From NCBI RefSeq assembly GCF_900143065.1, contig NZ_FRCX01000001.1:186001-250000 (forward strand): a stretch of 64,000 bases of DNA. Direction: 5' to 3'. Source of the stretch: Duganella sacchari (GTDB lineage: Bacteria; Pseudomonadota; Gammaproteobacteria; Burkholderiales; Burkholderiaceae_D). A program made the position numbers and the translations under genes. Positions 48,582-57,263 of this stretch are shown here, in pieces. The notes under the pieces are model-generated. The model searched no databases. It had not been told where the DNA came from and saw only the letters and a program-made list of their open reading frames with translations. Positions within the stretch are counted from its first letter, which is position 1. Each line of letters opens with the position of its first letter.

Positions 48582-49933
48582 GCACGCGCGCCTTCCATGT
48601 CCGACGTGTATTGCACAGTCTTGTCTTCCGCAGTCAACTGTTCCAGTGTCACGGCGCCGGGGCCAAACAGATGCTCGAGTGCGGCGCGCGCCTGTTCGCC
48701 CAGTGGCGTCATTGCCTGCGTCAGGCGCAAGACCACGCTGCCATCCGCATGCTGGTGCACTCTGAAATGCGGTATCGCCAAATGCTGTAAAGCGTGCGTC
48801 ACGTCGATATTGTTGATCCAGCCGCCAAGCGCGCAATAACGTACCGGTGAACGCCCGGACAGTCCGACCAGCACAGGCTCGCCGTCGCCGCTCACCGCCA
48901 TTGAGGCGAAATCGCCAGTGCGGTAGCGCAGCAGCGGCAGGCAGAAATTGAATCCACCCGTCAGCGTAATTTCACCGCGCTGCCCTGCTGCCACCGGCTG
49001 TCCCGCCGGGTCCAGTATCTCGACATAGAGCTGTGGCTGCAGCAGTACGTGACCACCCACGCGCGCATCGTACACCGCAACCGGGCCAACCTCGTTGAGC
49101 GAATAGATGTCCAGTACCGGGCAGGAAAAGCGCTGCTCCAGCTGGGCGCGCAAGGCAGGCAGCAACAGCATGGATACCGACAGCAAGGCGCGTGGCCGCA
49201 TCGTCAGCGGCAGCTTTAACAGTTCAGCGAACGAGATGGGATCACCGGCCAGCACTTCCGGCGCCAGCGCATCCAGATACACGGCCCGGTCCTCCGGCAC
49301 ACGCCACTCATCGGGATACAGGTTAATCTTGGCCAGCCCCGATTCCCCCATGGCCGGCGTCACCGACACATAGGTAAAGCAGCGCTGCTGATAGCCGAGC
49401 AGCACCACGCCTACCTGCCCTTGTCCGTGCGTCAGCTCGACGCCAAAACGGCGCAGTGCGCGCTTGTGAAACGCCAGGTAGCGTGCCGCCACCACAGGAT
49501 GCGATGCGATCAGCAGCGGATGGCCCGTGGTGCCAGTGGTGCGGAAATTGATCATGCGCGCGACGTCGGCACTATCCGGCACAAAGGCCGCGATGTCGGT
49601 GGCAAAATCCGCACGGCTGACCACCGGTATTTCCTCCAGCTCGCGGAATGGCGAACCCAGTTGGCGGTAGTACGGCACACTGGCAAAAGCCGTCCTGATA
49701 AACTCATTCAGCCACGCAGGCTTGGCATCGGCTGGCCAGCCTACGGCGGCGGTAGCGATATCCCTCTCGAACTGGCGGACCTCTTCCACCTCATGTGCCA
49801 GCAGCTTGTTGCCACTGTGATTGCGGTACACCGGTGCAGCAGGATGTTCACGCATGAAGGCCAGCATCGCGCGGCCAGCAGCAGTCAGTGTAGGAAAGCG
49901 CTCGCGGTCTTCAACGGCATTGGTGCCATTCAT
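48578..49933 (-). CDS. PaaK-like adenylate-forming enzyme
   Basis: This protein of 451 residues belongs to the ANL superfamily near phenylacetate-CoA ligase/CapK-like proteins. The ATP loop is FRTTGTTGHPLLI (near residue 133), the A5-type motif is YSLNEVGPVAVYD and the A7 motif is LLRYRTGDFAS. It should activate a carboxylate as an acyl adenylate; the acceptor is unknown. The start is set by an ATGA overlap with the upstream gene; an earlier in-frame start adds four residues. It sits in the middle of the MoxR-VWA operon, where I know of no described role for such an enzyme. Confidence 0.85.
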   Translation of the reverse strand: MNGTNAVEDRERFPTLTAAGRAMLAFMREHPAAPVYRNHSGNKLLAHEVEEVRQFERDIATAAVGWPADAKPAWLNEFIRTAFASVPYYRQLGSPFRELEEIPVVSRADFATDIAAFVPDSADVARMINFRTTGTTGHPLLIASHPVVAARYLAFHKRALRRFGVELTHGQGQVGVVLLGYQQRCFTYVSVTPAMGESGLAKINLYPDEWRVPEDRAVYLDALAPEVLAGDPISFAELLKLPLTMRPRALLSVSMLLLPALRAQLEQRFSCPVLDIYSLNEVGPVAVYDARVGGHVLLQPQLYVEILDPAGQPVAAGQRGEITLTGGFNFCLPLLRYRTGDFASMAVSGDGEPVLVGLSGRSPVRYCALGGWINNIDVTHALQHLAIPHFRVHQHADGSVVLRLTQAMTPLGEQARAALEHLFGPGAVTLEQLTAEDKTVQYTSDMEGARA

Positions 49934-50517
49934 TCGCGCGACCACTTGTCTGCCGATTCTTCGGCTGCCTTGCGTGCCAGTGCAGCGCGAATATCGGCGG
50001 CGCGCTGTTCCGCTGCGCGGCTGGCTTCCAGCAAGCGCTTGCGCTCAACGCCACTGATGCCAGACAGCCTGTCCGTCGCTTCGGCGACCGATTCCCCGGC
50101 AGGGCGGTAATCCAGCCGCGCCAGCACCACGCGCACCAGTTCCTCCCGGCGGTCAGGATCGTGGACAAACTTGTGGGCAGCGTTGGCTTGCGCCATCTCG
50201 GCGACTGTTGCTCCCAACAGATTCAGGACCATATTCTGCGGCGGCGTGACACTGGCGAACCACTCTTCCGCAAGCAGCCAGCAAGCGATCATTACCAATG
50301 CCAGACGATTACGGTCGCGCCGCGCATCACTGCTCACAAAGTACTCCAGCGCAGACAAGGGCGCGCGTTGTCCATGCAGCGCCAGCACGTCGTTGACCAG
50401 CGCCGCCACATGCACTTTTCCGGACGTGCCGACGCGCGGTTCGTCGAGGAACTCGGTAGGCGTTTCGGCCAGGCGGTGCACCAGCGTTTCAAGGGTAGGA
50501 CCGGATTTTTCCATCAT
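49930..50517 (-). CDS. Uncharacterised alpha-helical protein of the MoxR-VWA operon
   Basis: I do not recognise this 195-residue protein. It is predicted mainly helical, with a hydrophobic middle (LALVMIACWLLAEEWF, near residues 92-107) and a charged C-terminal coiled-coil-like segment (about residues 150-195, RLLEASRAAEQRAADIRAAL). It overlaps the VWA gene upstream and the ligase gene downstream by four bases each, so it is produced in step with them. It may be an adaptor between the VWA protein and a client. Confidence 0.75.
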   Translation of the reverse strand: MMEKSGPTLETLVHRLAETPTEFLDEPRVGTSGKVHVAALVNDVLALHGQRAPLSALEYFVSSDARRDRNRLALVMIACWLLAEEWFASVTPPQNMVLNLLGATVAEMAQANAAHKFVHDPDRREELVRVVLARLDYRPAGESVAEATDRLSGISGVERKRLLEASRAAEQRAADIRAALARKAAEESADKWSRE

Positions 50518-51308
50518 GCGTGCTTTTTCTTTGGCGTCTTGAGCGGTCCATAGTGGCGCCGGCTGAAGGCTTGTGCGAATTCTACCAAGTCTTCAAACCG
50601 GGCGATCGCGTTAATGTTCCAGCCCTGCTGGTCGCGTGCGCGCTTTAAGGCCTTATACGCATCCTGGTACCATTTCGAAGCCTTGGTGTTATCCCAGTCG
50701 GCCGGCATATTCAGCGCCATGGTGCCGCCAGCACCACCGTTGTCCAGCGCCCTGGCGGAGATGTCCCAGCCATCGTTGCCTTGTTCGTCCTGGTCAAACA
50801 TGGTGGTGATGCCGTCATCCGAAATCATCAGGATGTGCGTATTGTGTGCGCGCCTGGTTTTAAACGTCTCACGCAACAGATGTATGGGAAAGCTGGTGCC
50901 ACCGCCAAAGAAACCAGTCAGCACGGCCAGCACCTCATGCTCGTTGCGCACAAAGCCCTTGGTTGCCAGCGTGTGGCCCTTGCCGCTCCACAGCGTAACC
51001 TGGACACTGGAACCAGCACGCAAGGCAGACAAGGCGATGATGGCGCCCGCCAGCGCAAGGTACGAAATGCGCTGGCGCGGGTCGGGCATGGAACCGGAAC
51101 TGTCCACATACATGTCCAGGTCTACCGGCACCGGCTTGGTTGGACGGCCAGCACCGGGGCCGTAGCTGCGCTGCACGGTGGTCAGGCCCGAAATCACACG
51201 CGGGCTCTGGATCACGCTTTGCAGCCAGTCGATCTGCTCCAGTGGCTCGCCAATCTGCCACGGCTCCCATCCTTCCGGATGCAGTTCGGCCGACTCAGGC
51301 TGCGGCAC
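50514..51308 (-). CDS. VWA-domain protein (downstream part of a TAG-split gene)
   Basis: This 264-codon segment encodes a von Willebrand factor A domain with an intact metal-ion-dependent adhesion site: DSSGSM (near residue 69), the Thr loop GGGTSFPIH and the Asp in MISDDGITTMF. VWA proteins commonly pair with MoxR ATPases to remodel or load metals into clients. The segment lies in the same frame as the HExxH gene upstream, separated only by TAG. The first codon would be GTG directly after that stop, with no Shine-Dalgarno sequence (the preceding bases are pyrimidine-rich) and no ATG before the domain. It is therefore probably the C-terminal half of a protein of about 588 residues. Confidence 0.88.
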   Translation of the reverse strand: MPQPESAELHPEGWEPWQIGEPLEQIDWLQSVIQSPRVISGLTTVQRSYGPGAGRPTKPVPVDLDMYVDSSGSMPDPRQRISYLALAGAIIALSALRAGSSVQVTLWSGKGHTLATKGFVRNEHEVLAVLTGFFGGGTSFPIHLLRETFKTRRAHNTHILMISDDGITTMFDQDEQGNDGWDISARALDNGGAGGTMALNMPADWDNTKASKWYQDAYKALKRARDQQGWNINAIARFEDLVEFAQAFSRRHYGPLKTPKKKHA

Positions 51309-52280
51309 CTAGGGAAAGGAGATCAGATGCGGCAAGGCGCGCTCTCGATAGTAACGTATGGCGATTTCTTCTTCGCTCAGTTTTACACCGCTGGCCTTGA
51401 GGATTTCGCCATACTCATAAGGCTCGCGTGTCTGGCCGGTCTGCTGGTCTGCGGGCTTTTCCGCAGGCGGTGTTTCGTCCAGTCCTGAAATGCGCCGGTC
51501 GTGCACAGGATGGATGGGTTCCTCCAGTTCCCCCGGTTCGATCTGCTGTCCTCCGGATGGCTCACAGCCTTCCGCAGCGTCACGCGTATCGAACATGCGC
51601 TGAAACTCGGCCGATGTCTCCTGCCCTTCCACCAGATATGGCAGCAGCAGCGTAGCGAAGCGGGTCGTGCCGTCCATCCAGTCCTTCGCATAGACGCGGA
51701 TCAGGCGCGCGCCCAGCCAGGCATCGGTATCCATCGCTTCCGTCGCGGCGCCGCCACCAAGATCGCCCTTCGGCAGCTTCCACAGCTGCTCATAGATGCG
51801 CATGTATAACAGCCATATTTTGCTGCTGGCGGGCTTTTTACGATGTCCTTCCAGACGGCGGTAAATATCATCCATCCGCAAGCCCGCCTGGCGCTGCAGC
51901 CTGTCGTTGATGTAAAGATCCGTGTACAGATTGGCGACCAGCGGCGCATGCGCCTCCAGTGTCGGCAAGGAGCGGCGCAGACGGGCCAGCAAACGGAATT
52001 GATCCGCGGCGCTGGCAGGCGCCAGAACGTGATGGCCAATTTCATGGGCCAGGATCTCGACCGCGTAATCTTGCAGGCCTAGCTGCTCGACGCTTTCAAG
52101 GTCCACCACCACGCTCTGGTCCACTAGCCGTATCACCGCAAAGCTGCCACTCAAGCCTTCTTGCGCAGCTTCCATCGAGGTCTGGCACAAACGCGCATCG
52201 CGCAGACGCGTGAAGCGGCTCCAGGTCGCCAATGCTGGCTCCCAGCCTGCGCGCCATTGCTCCAGCAGCGGCGTATTCAT
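51309..52280 (-). CDS. HExxH metallopeptidase-like protein (upstream part of a TAG-split gene)
   Basis: This 323-residue protein has the zinc-protease signature LAHEIGHHVLAP (His79, Glu80, His83) and a largely helical remainder with no signal peptide, so it acts in the cytoplasm. The C-terminal third is rich in acidic and proline residues (about 220-290), a probable linker. It ends at TAG, and the same frame continues without a break into the VWA domain. The ATG overlaps the stop of the upstream gene by four bases. Whether it hydrolyses peptides or only binds metal is unknown. Confidence 0.83.
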   Translation of the reverse strand: MNTPLLEQWRAGWEPALATWSRFTRLRDARLCQTSMEAAQEGLSGSFAVIRLVDQSVVVDLESVEQLGLQDYAVEILAHEIGHHVLAPASAADQFRLLARLRRSLPTLEAHAPLVANLYTDLYINDRLQRQAGLRMDDIYRRLEGHRKKPASSKIWLLYMRIYEQLWKLPKGDLGGGAATEAMDTDAWLGARLIRVYAKDWMDGTTRFATLLLPYLVEGQETSAEFQRMFDTRDAAEGCEPSGGQQIEPGELEEPIHPVHDRRISGLDETPPAEKPADQQTGQTREPYEYGEILKASGVKLSEEEIAIRYYRERALPHLISFP

Positions 52281-53263
52281 CGCAGCGGCAGCACGCGGAC
52301 GGCGTGGCTGAACGGGGAAACGATGGCCGCAGCGCTGGCGTTACACACGACCTTCACTTGCGCTCCTGGCAGGTCCAGCTCTACCAGGCGGCCGTTAAGC
52401 GTCAACCGCTGGCCAGAGATACTGATGTGCGATGCGGTTGCTGGCGGCTGCGGATGGGCGTATTCGTCTTCGGTGGCGGGATGCAGTATCGCGCCGCAGG
52501 CATCGGCCATCAATAGAAAATACCGCTCACCACTACGCACCCAGAATCCCAGATCGGCCGGGCGCACTTCAGGTGGTTCACTGAATTCGCCGCCAAAGCC
52601 GGCAAAGCTGCCGATCTCGATGCCCGCAGCAAGGCGCTGGCGCGCAGCCTCATTCGGCGTCCACCACGGGTCGCGCAACAAGACCTCGCGCAAGGCTGGC
52701 CAATCGGTGCCGCCGTTAGCACCAAAAGCGGCCAGCGCCAGCGTTGCCGGCAAATTGTCAGCAGCGGCAATCGCACCAGCGCGGTAATGCGCCATGCCGG
52801 CACGCCAGGCACAGATCTGGCCCACGGCGCCAAGCTGCTGCAGGTCACTGACCTGCAGCGCCAGTTGCTGCATCAAATCCAGCCACTCCTCAACGCGTAC
52901 ACCCTGCCTCTTCTGCAGATGCAGCGCGGCGTTAGTCAGCATGCCCAGAACTGCTGACGGCCGTTCCGCCAGCAGCCCCGCATAGCAAGGCGCCAGTTCG
53001 CTCCAGACGCGCCGCACCAGTGCGCCGGTGTGTCCGTGCGCCGTCAGCTCCAGCGCCAGGTCATAGACAGCGACGGCTGCCGCACCAGCACGATCAGGCG
53101 CACGCTCTGACACCGCGCAGACGACAGCATCTGCCGCCGACGACAGGAAGGCGCTGAATGCGTCAGTATCAAAGCCCTGATGGCGGCGACGCGCTTCGGC
53201 CACGCGCCGGTTGAATTCCGTGCGGCCCGCCATCAGCAATTGAGCGAATTGAGCGGAGATCAT
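52277..53263 (-). CDS. Uncharacterised protein of the MoxR-VWA operon
   Basis: I do not recognise this 328-residue protein. The N-terminal two thirds appear helical (residues 1-200, alanine/leucine-rich, TPR-like without a clear repeat), and the C-terminal region (about 235-328) is predicted beta-rich with a conserved-looking LGFWVRSGERYFLLMADACG. There is no signal peptide or membrane helix. Four-base overlaps with the MoxR gene upstream and the HExxH gene downstream show tight coupling. Confidence 0.75.
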   Translation of the reverse strand: MISAQFAQLLMAGRTEFNRRVAEARRRHQGFDTDAFSAFLSSAADAVVCAVSERAPDRAGAAAVAVYDLALELTAHGHTGALVRRVWSELAPCYAGLLAERPSAVLGMLTNAALHLQKRQGVRVEEWLDLMQQLALQVSDLQQLGAVGQICAWRAGMAHYRAGAIAAADNLPATLALAAFGANGGTDWPALREVLLRDPWWTPNEAARQRLAAGIEIGSFAGFGGEFSEPPEVRPADLGFWVRSGERYFLLMADACGAILHPATEDEYAHPQPPATASHISISGQRLTLNGRLVELDLPGAQVKVVCNASAAAIVSPFSHAVRVLPLR

Positions 53264-54843
53264 GCTTGCGAGCGCACCCAGACCAGATAGTTGGTGTAGC
53301 GCTGGTGCAGGTACTTCAGCTTGAGCAGATCGTCGTACAGATGGCCATACAGCTTGCGGCCTTTGATCTGCTCATTCACATGGCGCTCGATCTTGTTCAG
53401 GCGCGCCAGCACATCGCGTTCGCTCAAGCCATCCAGGCCTTCTGCAAACTGCGCTGCCAGCTCGCCCACAGGATCGCGCTGGTCCAGATCCAGACGGTCG
53501 TAGTCGGCGTTCGACAAATCGAACAGGCGGCGCAGCCAGCTGATACGGTCGGTCCGGTAGGCGGCGTTTTCCGGCAGCCCGAAGAACGGCGCATCCAGAT
53601 CCGGCTGCAGCTTGTCGTGCAGGACGAACGGCAGCACCTGGCGTACGTCATCCAGATCGATTTCGCCATTACCACGGAAGTAAGCCAGCGCTTTCGCGTA
53701 GATCAGCAGCGTCATCAAATTACGCACCGAGATGCCATTCAGCGTCTGGCAGCCCAGGTCTTTCAAGCGATCCCGCCCGCTGTCCGCAGCAATGACCTGG
53801 CCCCAGTCGAAGCCCGACAGGCGTGCCGTATCCTTGGTCATGTACTCAAACTGCCCGCCAGCCGTCTCCAGCAGTTCGAACTGGCTGGTGAAGAACTCCA
53901 GTCGGCGGCGTATCGGTTCCGGCACGACGACTGCACGGACTTCTTCACCCATGCGGTCCACCTCTTCCGGCGTGAAGATGATTTCTGCCGGGACCAGCTC
54001 CTCCGGCTTGAGGTTTTCCTCGATGCGCACCAGCAGCTCGCCCAGGAAGCGCGGATTGAAAGCCAGCGCCTGCACGATGACATCAATGCGGTCGCGCAGC
54101 GCTTCGATCACCTCATACGTGCCGCCACCCTGATCGTCATTGGCCGTCAGGTACCACGCCGACTCCGGGCATTCGTAGATATGGTTCAGGACTTCCGCAT
54201 AGTTATCGCCCATCAGCGTCAGCAGCGCACTCTGCGTGCGTGGCGGGATGCGGTTGTATTCATCGATGATCTTGACGCGCATGCCCAGCCAGGTGCGCCA
54301 GGCGATACGGATATCGTCCATGTTCTGCGCATTGACCAGATCTGCGGGCAAAGGATTACCGAGTAAATCAGCAATGGTCATCTGCGGGTGGCCGTGCTGC
54401 ATCGCGCGCTTCACCTGCTTGACACTTGCGCCGGACAGCACGCCCATCAAGATGGCGCTGGCCGTTTTGCCGCGTCCCGGGCCGCCAACGAACAGGCATT
54501 TGCGGCGCGTGGCAAAGGTCAGCAGCGGCAGCAGCACAAAGCTGGAATAGCTCTGCGCCGACGGCAGATTCAGCGGCCGCTTGCTGTCGCCAACCGAATA
54601 CGATTGCGCCGGACCGTGGTTGTACTCGATGTCGTAGTGCGAGCTGATGATCGCGTTATTGACGATCCAGAAGTAAGCCTGCCGCAGCTTCTCGTCCAGC
54701 GGCTGCGCGCCGGCGTCGCCCTGCTGCGTGACGTTGAGCGGACCTTGGTAAAGATCCGCGACATCAAACTGGCGCGGCTTCGGTGGCGCCTTGGGATTGG
54801 TGGGCGCTTTGGAAATGCGCTGGAACAGATTAAAGGGAGGCAT
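53260..54843 (-). CDS. MoxR-type AAA+ ATPase
   Basis: This ATPase of about 527 residues heads the operon. It has an N-terminal extension of about 100 residues, Walker A GGPGRGKTAS (near residue 120), Walker B VKIIDEYNRIP (near residue 190), a sensor-1-like YLTANDDQGG segment and a long C-terminal helical region. MoxR ATPases work as chaperones with VWA proteins in metal insertion or complex assembly. The ATG at 54843 is chosen; a GTG two codons earlier is equally open and neither has a strong ribosome-binding site. About 275 bases upstream hold no gene and should contain the promoter. Confidence 0.9.
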   Translation of the reverse strand: MPPFNLFQRISKAPTNPKAPPKPRQFDVADLYQGPLNVTQQGDAGAQPLDEKLRQAYFWIVNNAIISSHYDIEYNHGPAQSYSVGDSKRPLNLPSAQSYSSFVLLPLLTFATRRKCLFVGGPGRGKTASAILMGVLSGASVKQVKRAMQHGHPQMTIADLLGNPLPADLVNAQNMDDIRIAWRTWLGMRVKIIDEYNRIPPRTQSALLTLMGDNYAEVLNHIYECPESAWYLTANDDQGGGTYEVIEALRDRIDVIVQALAFNPRFLGELLVRIEENLKPEELVPAEIIFTPEEVDRMGEEVRAVVVPEPIRRRLEFFTSQFELLETAGGQFEYMTKDTARLSGFDWGQVIAADSGRDRLKDLGCQTLNGISVRNLMTLLIYAKALAYFRGNGEIDLDDVRQVLPFVLHDKLQPDLDAPFFGLPENAAYRTDRISWLRRLFDLSNADYDRLDLDQRDPVGELAAQFAEGLDGLSERDVLARLNKIERHVNEQIKGRKLYGHLYDDLLKLKYLHQRYTNYLVWVRSQA

Positions 54844-55120
54844 CCGCACATCCGCTTAAGAAATTGGCAACAGCCAAGTATAACGGAGCAGGAATAAAAC
54901 GTTCCGCACGGATTGTTCAGTGCTCTTTAGCGGACCGATCAACACCACTAATCGAATCGTAGATACGCCTAAAATCAGTTCCCTAACAAGCATAGCGCAA
55001 CAGACCAGGTTTCACTTTTTGAAGATCACAAAGTGTGTTTTACATGACAGTCCGTTACCGCCCCTTCTCGGACATTCGCACTGATTCCCTTAGATTTCCG
55101 ATTCGCCGTAATTATCGGAG

Positions 55121-55741
55121 TCAGCTGTATATGTGGTACAGCAAATCCACGCCCCTCTCGGCCCTCAATCTGATTTGGGCCGGGGTCATTGGTGGCAACA
55201 CCTTTAAATTCACCTTTAGTATCGTGTAGCCATACCATAGGCCCGTCAGCTCCTCGGCAGCGGCGGCTGGATCGGGAATGTTGAGATTCCCTTTGTTGTG
55301 CGCTTCTCGGAGGATTTCTGCCAGCAGTCGATACGCTCGACCGGGCCCCGCGTCATAAAAGCGCAAGGCCAGTTCAGGATAGAAGTCGTTGGCTGACGCG
55401 ATCAACCTATCCCAAGCGGCCAGCCGTAGCTCGTTAGCAAACGTAAGGTATTGAATGCCAAACCTGACTAAGGTCTCCCGCAGTTCGCCCTCATGCGCAG
55501 AAAGGAACTCCTCGTCGGTAATTGTCCTAGTGGACTCTCGCAACATGACTGCTTCGACGAACGCCTCCTTATCCTTGAAATAGGTATAAAAGGTTGTCTT
55601 CGCCACTTGGGCTTTGGCAACGATCATGTCCACAGTTACGCGTAGCCCGTAGGCCAGCAGCAATTCCTGGCCGGCGCTCAGCAGAGCGTCTATGGCAGCG
55701 AGTTTTCTCGGCCGTCCCCGGCCACGCTTCATGACGTTCAT
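55121..55741 (-). CDS. TetR-family transcriptional regulator
   Basis: This 206-residue repressor has a basic start (MKRGRGRPRKLAAIDALLSA) and an N-terminal helix-turn-helix, MIVAKAQVAKTTFYTYF (near residues 40-56), followed by a C-terminal ligand domain. The start is set by the ATGA overlap with the DoxX-type gene. It is likely to repress its own operon. Base composition is visibly lower in GC than the preceding operon. Confidence 0.9.
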   Translation of the reverse strand: MNVMKRGRGRPRKLAAIDALLSAGQELLLAYGLRVTVDMIVAKAQVAKTTFYTYFKDKEAFVEAVMLRESTRTITDEEFLSAHEGELRETLVRFGIQYLTFANELRLAAWDRLIASANDFYPELALRFYDAGPGRAYRLLAEILREAHNKGNLNIPDPAAAAEELTGLWYGYTILKVNLKVLPPMTPAQIRLRAERGVDLLYHIYS

Positions 55742-56103
55742 TGCTGTCTCAGATAGTAAGCGCATAGCAATAGCCCTCCGACCACAGTAAGATGCTCCAT
55801 CGCAATGTGCAATTCAGCTGTCCTTCGTGGTTCAGCAAAGCTCCAGAACGCGTGGCCAAATGGGATGGTTAGTACTGTGAATAATGCTAACGCAAGCGCG
55901 CCCAGCCAGCCGAGCTTTGCAAAGTTGCTAATGACAAGAAGAGAGCCACCTAATTGCAAGAGTATCGCTGCAGATGCAGTCAGTGTTTCATTCGGCAACC
56001 CAATCTCTCGAACTTCTGATACCACTTGGGGAAAGTTGAACACCCCGAATATCCCTGCACTCCAAAACAGTAGGGTTAGCACTGCGCGAAGAAAAGTAGC
56101 CAT
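55738..56103 (-). CDS. DoxX-family membrane protein
   Basis: This 121-residue membrane protein has four helices (about residues 5-25, 45-62, 65-85, 100-118). The hydrophobic pattern with ILLQLGGSLLVISNFAKLGW and LALFTVLTIPFGHAFW fits the DoxX/SURF4-like family. Such proteins are often regulated by an adjacent TetR gene, as here, and are linked to redox or thiol stress in some bacteria. The exact function is unknown. Confidence 0.85.
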   Translation of the reverse strand: MATFLRAVLTLLFWSAGIFGVFNFPQVVSEVREIGLPNETLTASAAILLQLGGSLLVISNFAKLGWLGALALALFTVLTIPFGHAFWSFAEPRRTAELHIAMEHLTVVGGLLLCAYYLRQQ

Positions 56104-56213
56104 TGATTATCCTTTCAAAAAGAGGAAATCAATATATCCTACTTCCCAGTATGAAAAAACGGGACACTTCCGGCTCGATGCTTGAGCGTCGGCTAACCTC
56201 ACAAATTTTGTAT

Positions 56214-56231
56214 GTCCGGTTGTGGCCGAAA
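56214..56231. repeat. TGGCCGA repeat copy 1
   Basis: GTCCGGTTGTGGCCGAAA lies directly after the stop of the small gene that follows. It is a weaker match to the repeat seen at 56622, 57213, 57999, 58391, 58741 and 58944. Confidence 0.5.
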
Positions 56232-56591
56232 CTAGCCTTCCGGTGATTCATAACGCGCCTCAATGCCGCGCCATTTGCAAGCATCAAGCACACCGCCAGC
56301 ATAAGCCATTACTTCGTCCCAGGCGTGGGTCTTAAGAAGCCCATCCAAGGAATCAGGCAACAGCGCTAGCCGCTCATTGTAATAGGCATCGAACTGTTTC
56401 AGCAGTACCAGCTCATCGGCAGAAAACTGGCTCGCAAGCTGTGCATCCGCAGGATGGTAGAAGTCGTCGAACCATTGATTAACCAATTCATTCGCTACGT
56501 TCACTGGCGCTGATTCTTGGTACTCAAGCTGCTCGCTGCGTGATGCGATAAGGTTTAAAAAATTAATGATGTTGACCCTATGCGGCCCCAT
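56232..56591 (-). CDS. Hypothetical protein
   Basis: This 119-residue, acidic, probably globular protein has no signal peptide or membrane segment. It contains NVANELVNQWFDDFYHPAD and FSADELVLLKQFDAYYNERL. I do not recognise the family. Repeat copies flank it on both sides, like several of its neighbours, and the strand is the same as theirs. Confidence 0.65.
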   Translation of the reverse strand: MGPHRVNIINFLNLIASRSEQLEYQESAPVNVANELVNQWFDDFYHPADAQLASQFSADELVLLKQFDAYYNERLALLPDSLDGLLKTHAWDEVMAYAGGVLDACKWRGIEARYESPEG

Positions 56592-56621
56592 GAAAGCTCC
56601 AAAAATTTATGCCCTCGCCGC

Positions 56622-56645
56622 AGGCAGCTATTGGCCGAATCCCGC
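56622..56645. repeat. TGGCCGA repeat copy 2
   Basis: AGGCAGCTATTGGCCGAATC lies between two small genes, with GCTnnTGGCCGA as its shared core. Confidence 0.6.
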
Positions 56646-56670
56646 TAAATTCATACAGTAAGTCAGATAG

Positions 56671-57195
56671 TCAATGCTGCGAAGTATTCTCCTCGGCTGA
56701 CCAAACGACTGATGCAATCTTCCATCCGTTCTCGGTTCGAGCGAGCTGCCAGCTTTCCTTTCCCCAAGCACTTTTATATTCCCCAACGATGAAGATGTAG
56801 TCAAACCATACTTGTGCGATGTCACCGTCAGTATCAATACGGACATTAGAAAACAACTCAGACTGCTGGGTCTTAGCCTTTACTATGCCCTCAATGAATT
56901 TCCGGGGAGTTCCACCCGTTTGAACTCTTTTTGCTAAAGGCTCCTGCGCAGCCCTTTGCTCAACGTTATACCGCTCAACGCTTGAATCCGTGTACACCGC
57001 AGTCCATGTAATGCCCTCATGAACAAAAAGCTGCATGAAGCCGTCGACATCTTTATTTTTTATCGCAGTTTGAAACTGATCGACGATTTTCTCAACCATT
57101 TTCTTGCTAGTTGAGATGTCTTCTGCAAAAGCCATGTGGTGCGTGAGAATGAACAGTCCAATACATTGGACAATAAGTGAAAATATTTTTCTCAT
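56671..57195 (-). CDS. Exported NTF2-like protein
   Basis: This 174-residue protein has a signal peptide (cleavage near HHMAFA-ED) and an NTF2/SnoaL-like alpha+beta fold, seen as VEKIVDQFQTAIKNKDVDGF in the first helices and WQLARTENGWKIASVVWSAE in the last strands. Such folds can bind small ligands or act as enzymes; none can be assigned here. It is probably periplasmic. The neighbouring genes are small and unrelated. Confidence 0.78.
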   Translation of the reverse strand: MRKIFSLIVQCIGLFILTHHMAFAEDISTSKKMVEKIVDQFQTAIKNKDVDGFMQLFVHEGITWTAVYTDSSVERYNVEQRAAQEPLAKRVQTGGTPRKFIEGIVKAKTQQSELFSNVRIDTDGDIAQVWFDYIFIVGEYKSAWGKESWQLARTENGWKIASVVWSAEENTSQH

Positions 57196-57212
57196 CAGTT
57201 ATCCTAAAAAAG

Positions 57213-57236
57213 CGTCGGTTTTTGGCCGATCGCAGC
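57213..57236. repeat. TGGCCGA repeat copy 3
   Basis: CGTCGGTTTTTGGCCGATCG lies just upstream of the NTF2-like gene. GGCCGAT is followed by CGCAG. Confidence 0.6.
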
Positions 57237-57263
57237 CAGCAGCGGCCAAGGTAAGATCTTGAA

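Noticed and set aside
49930..50517. Membrane anchor in the 195-residue protein
   Set aside because: The hydrophobic stretch near residue 92 is short and contains charged neighbours; a buried helix is more likely.
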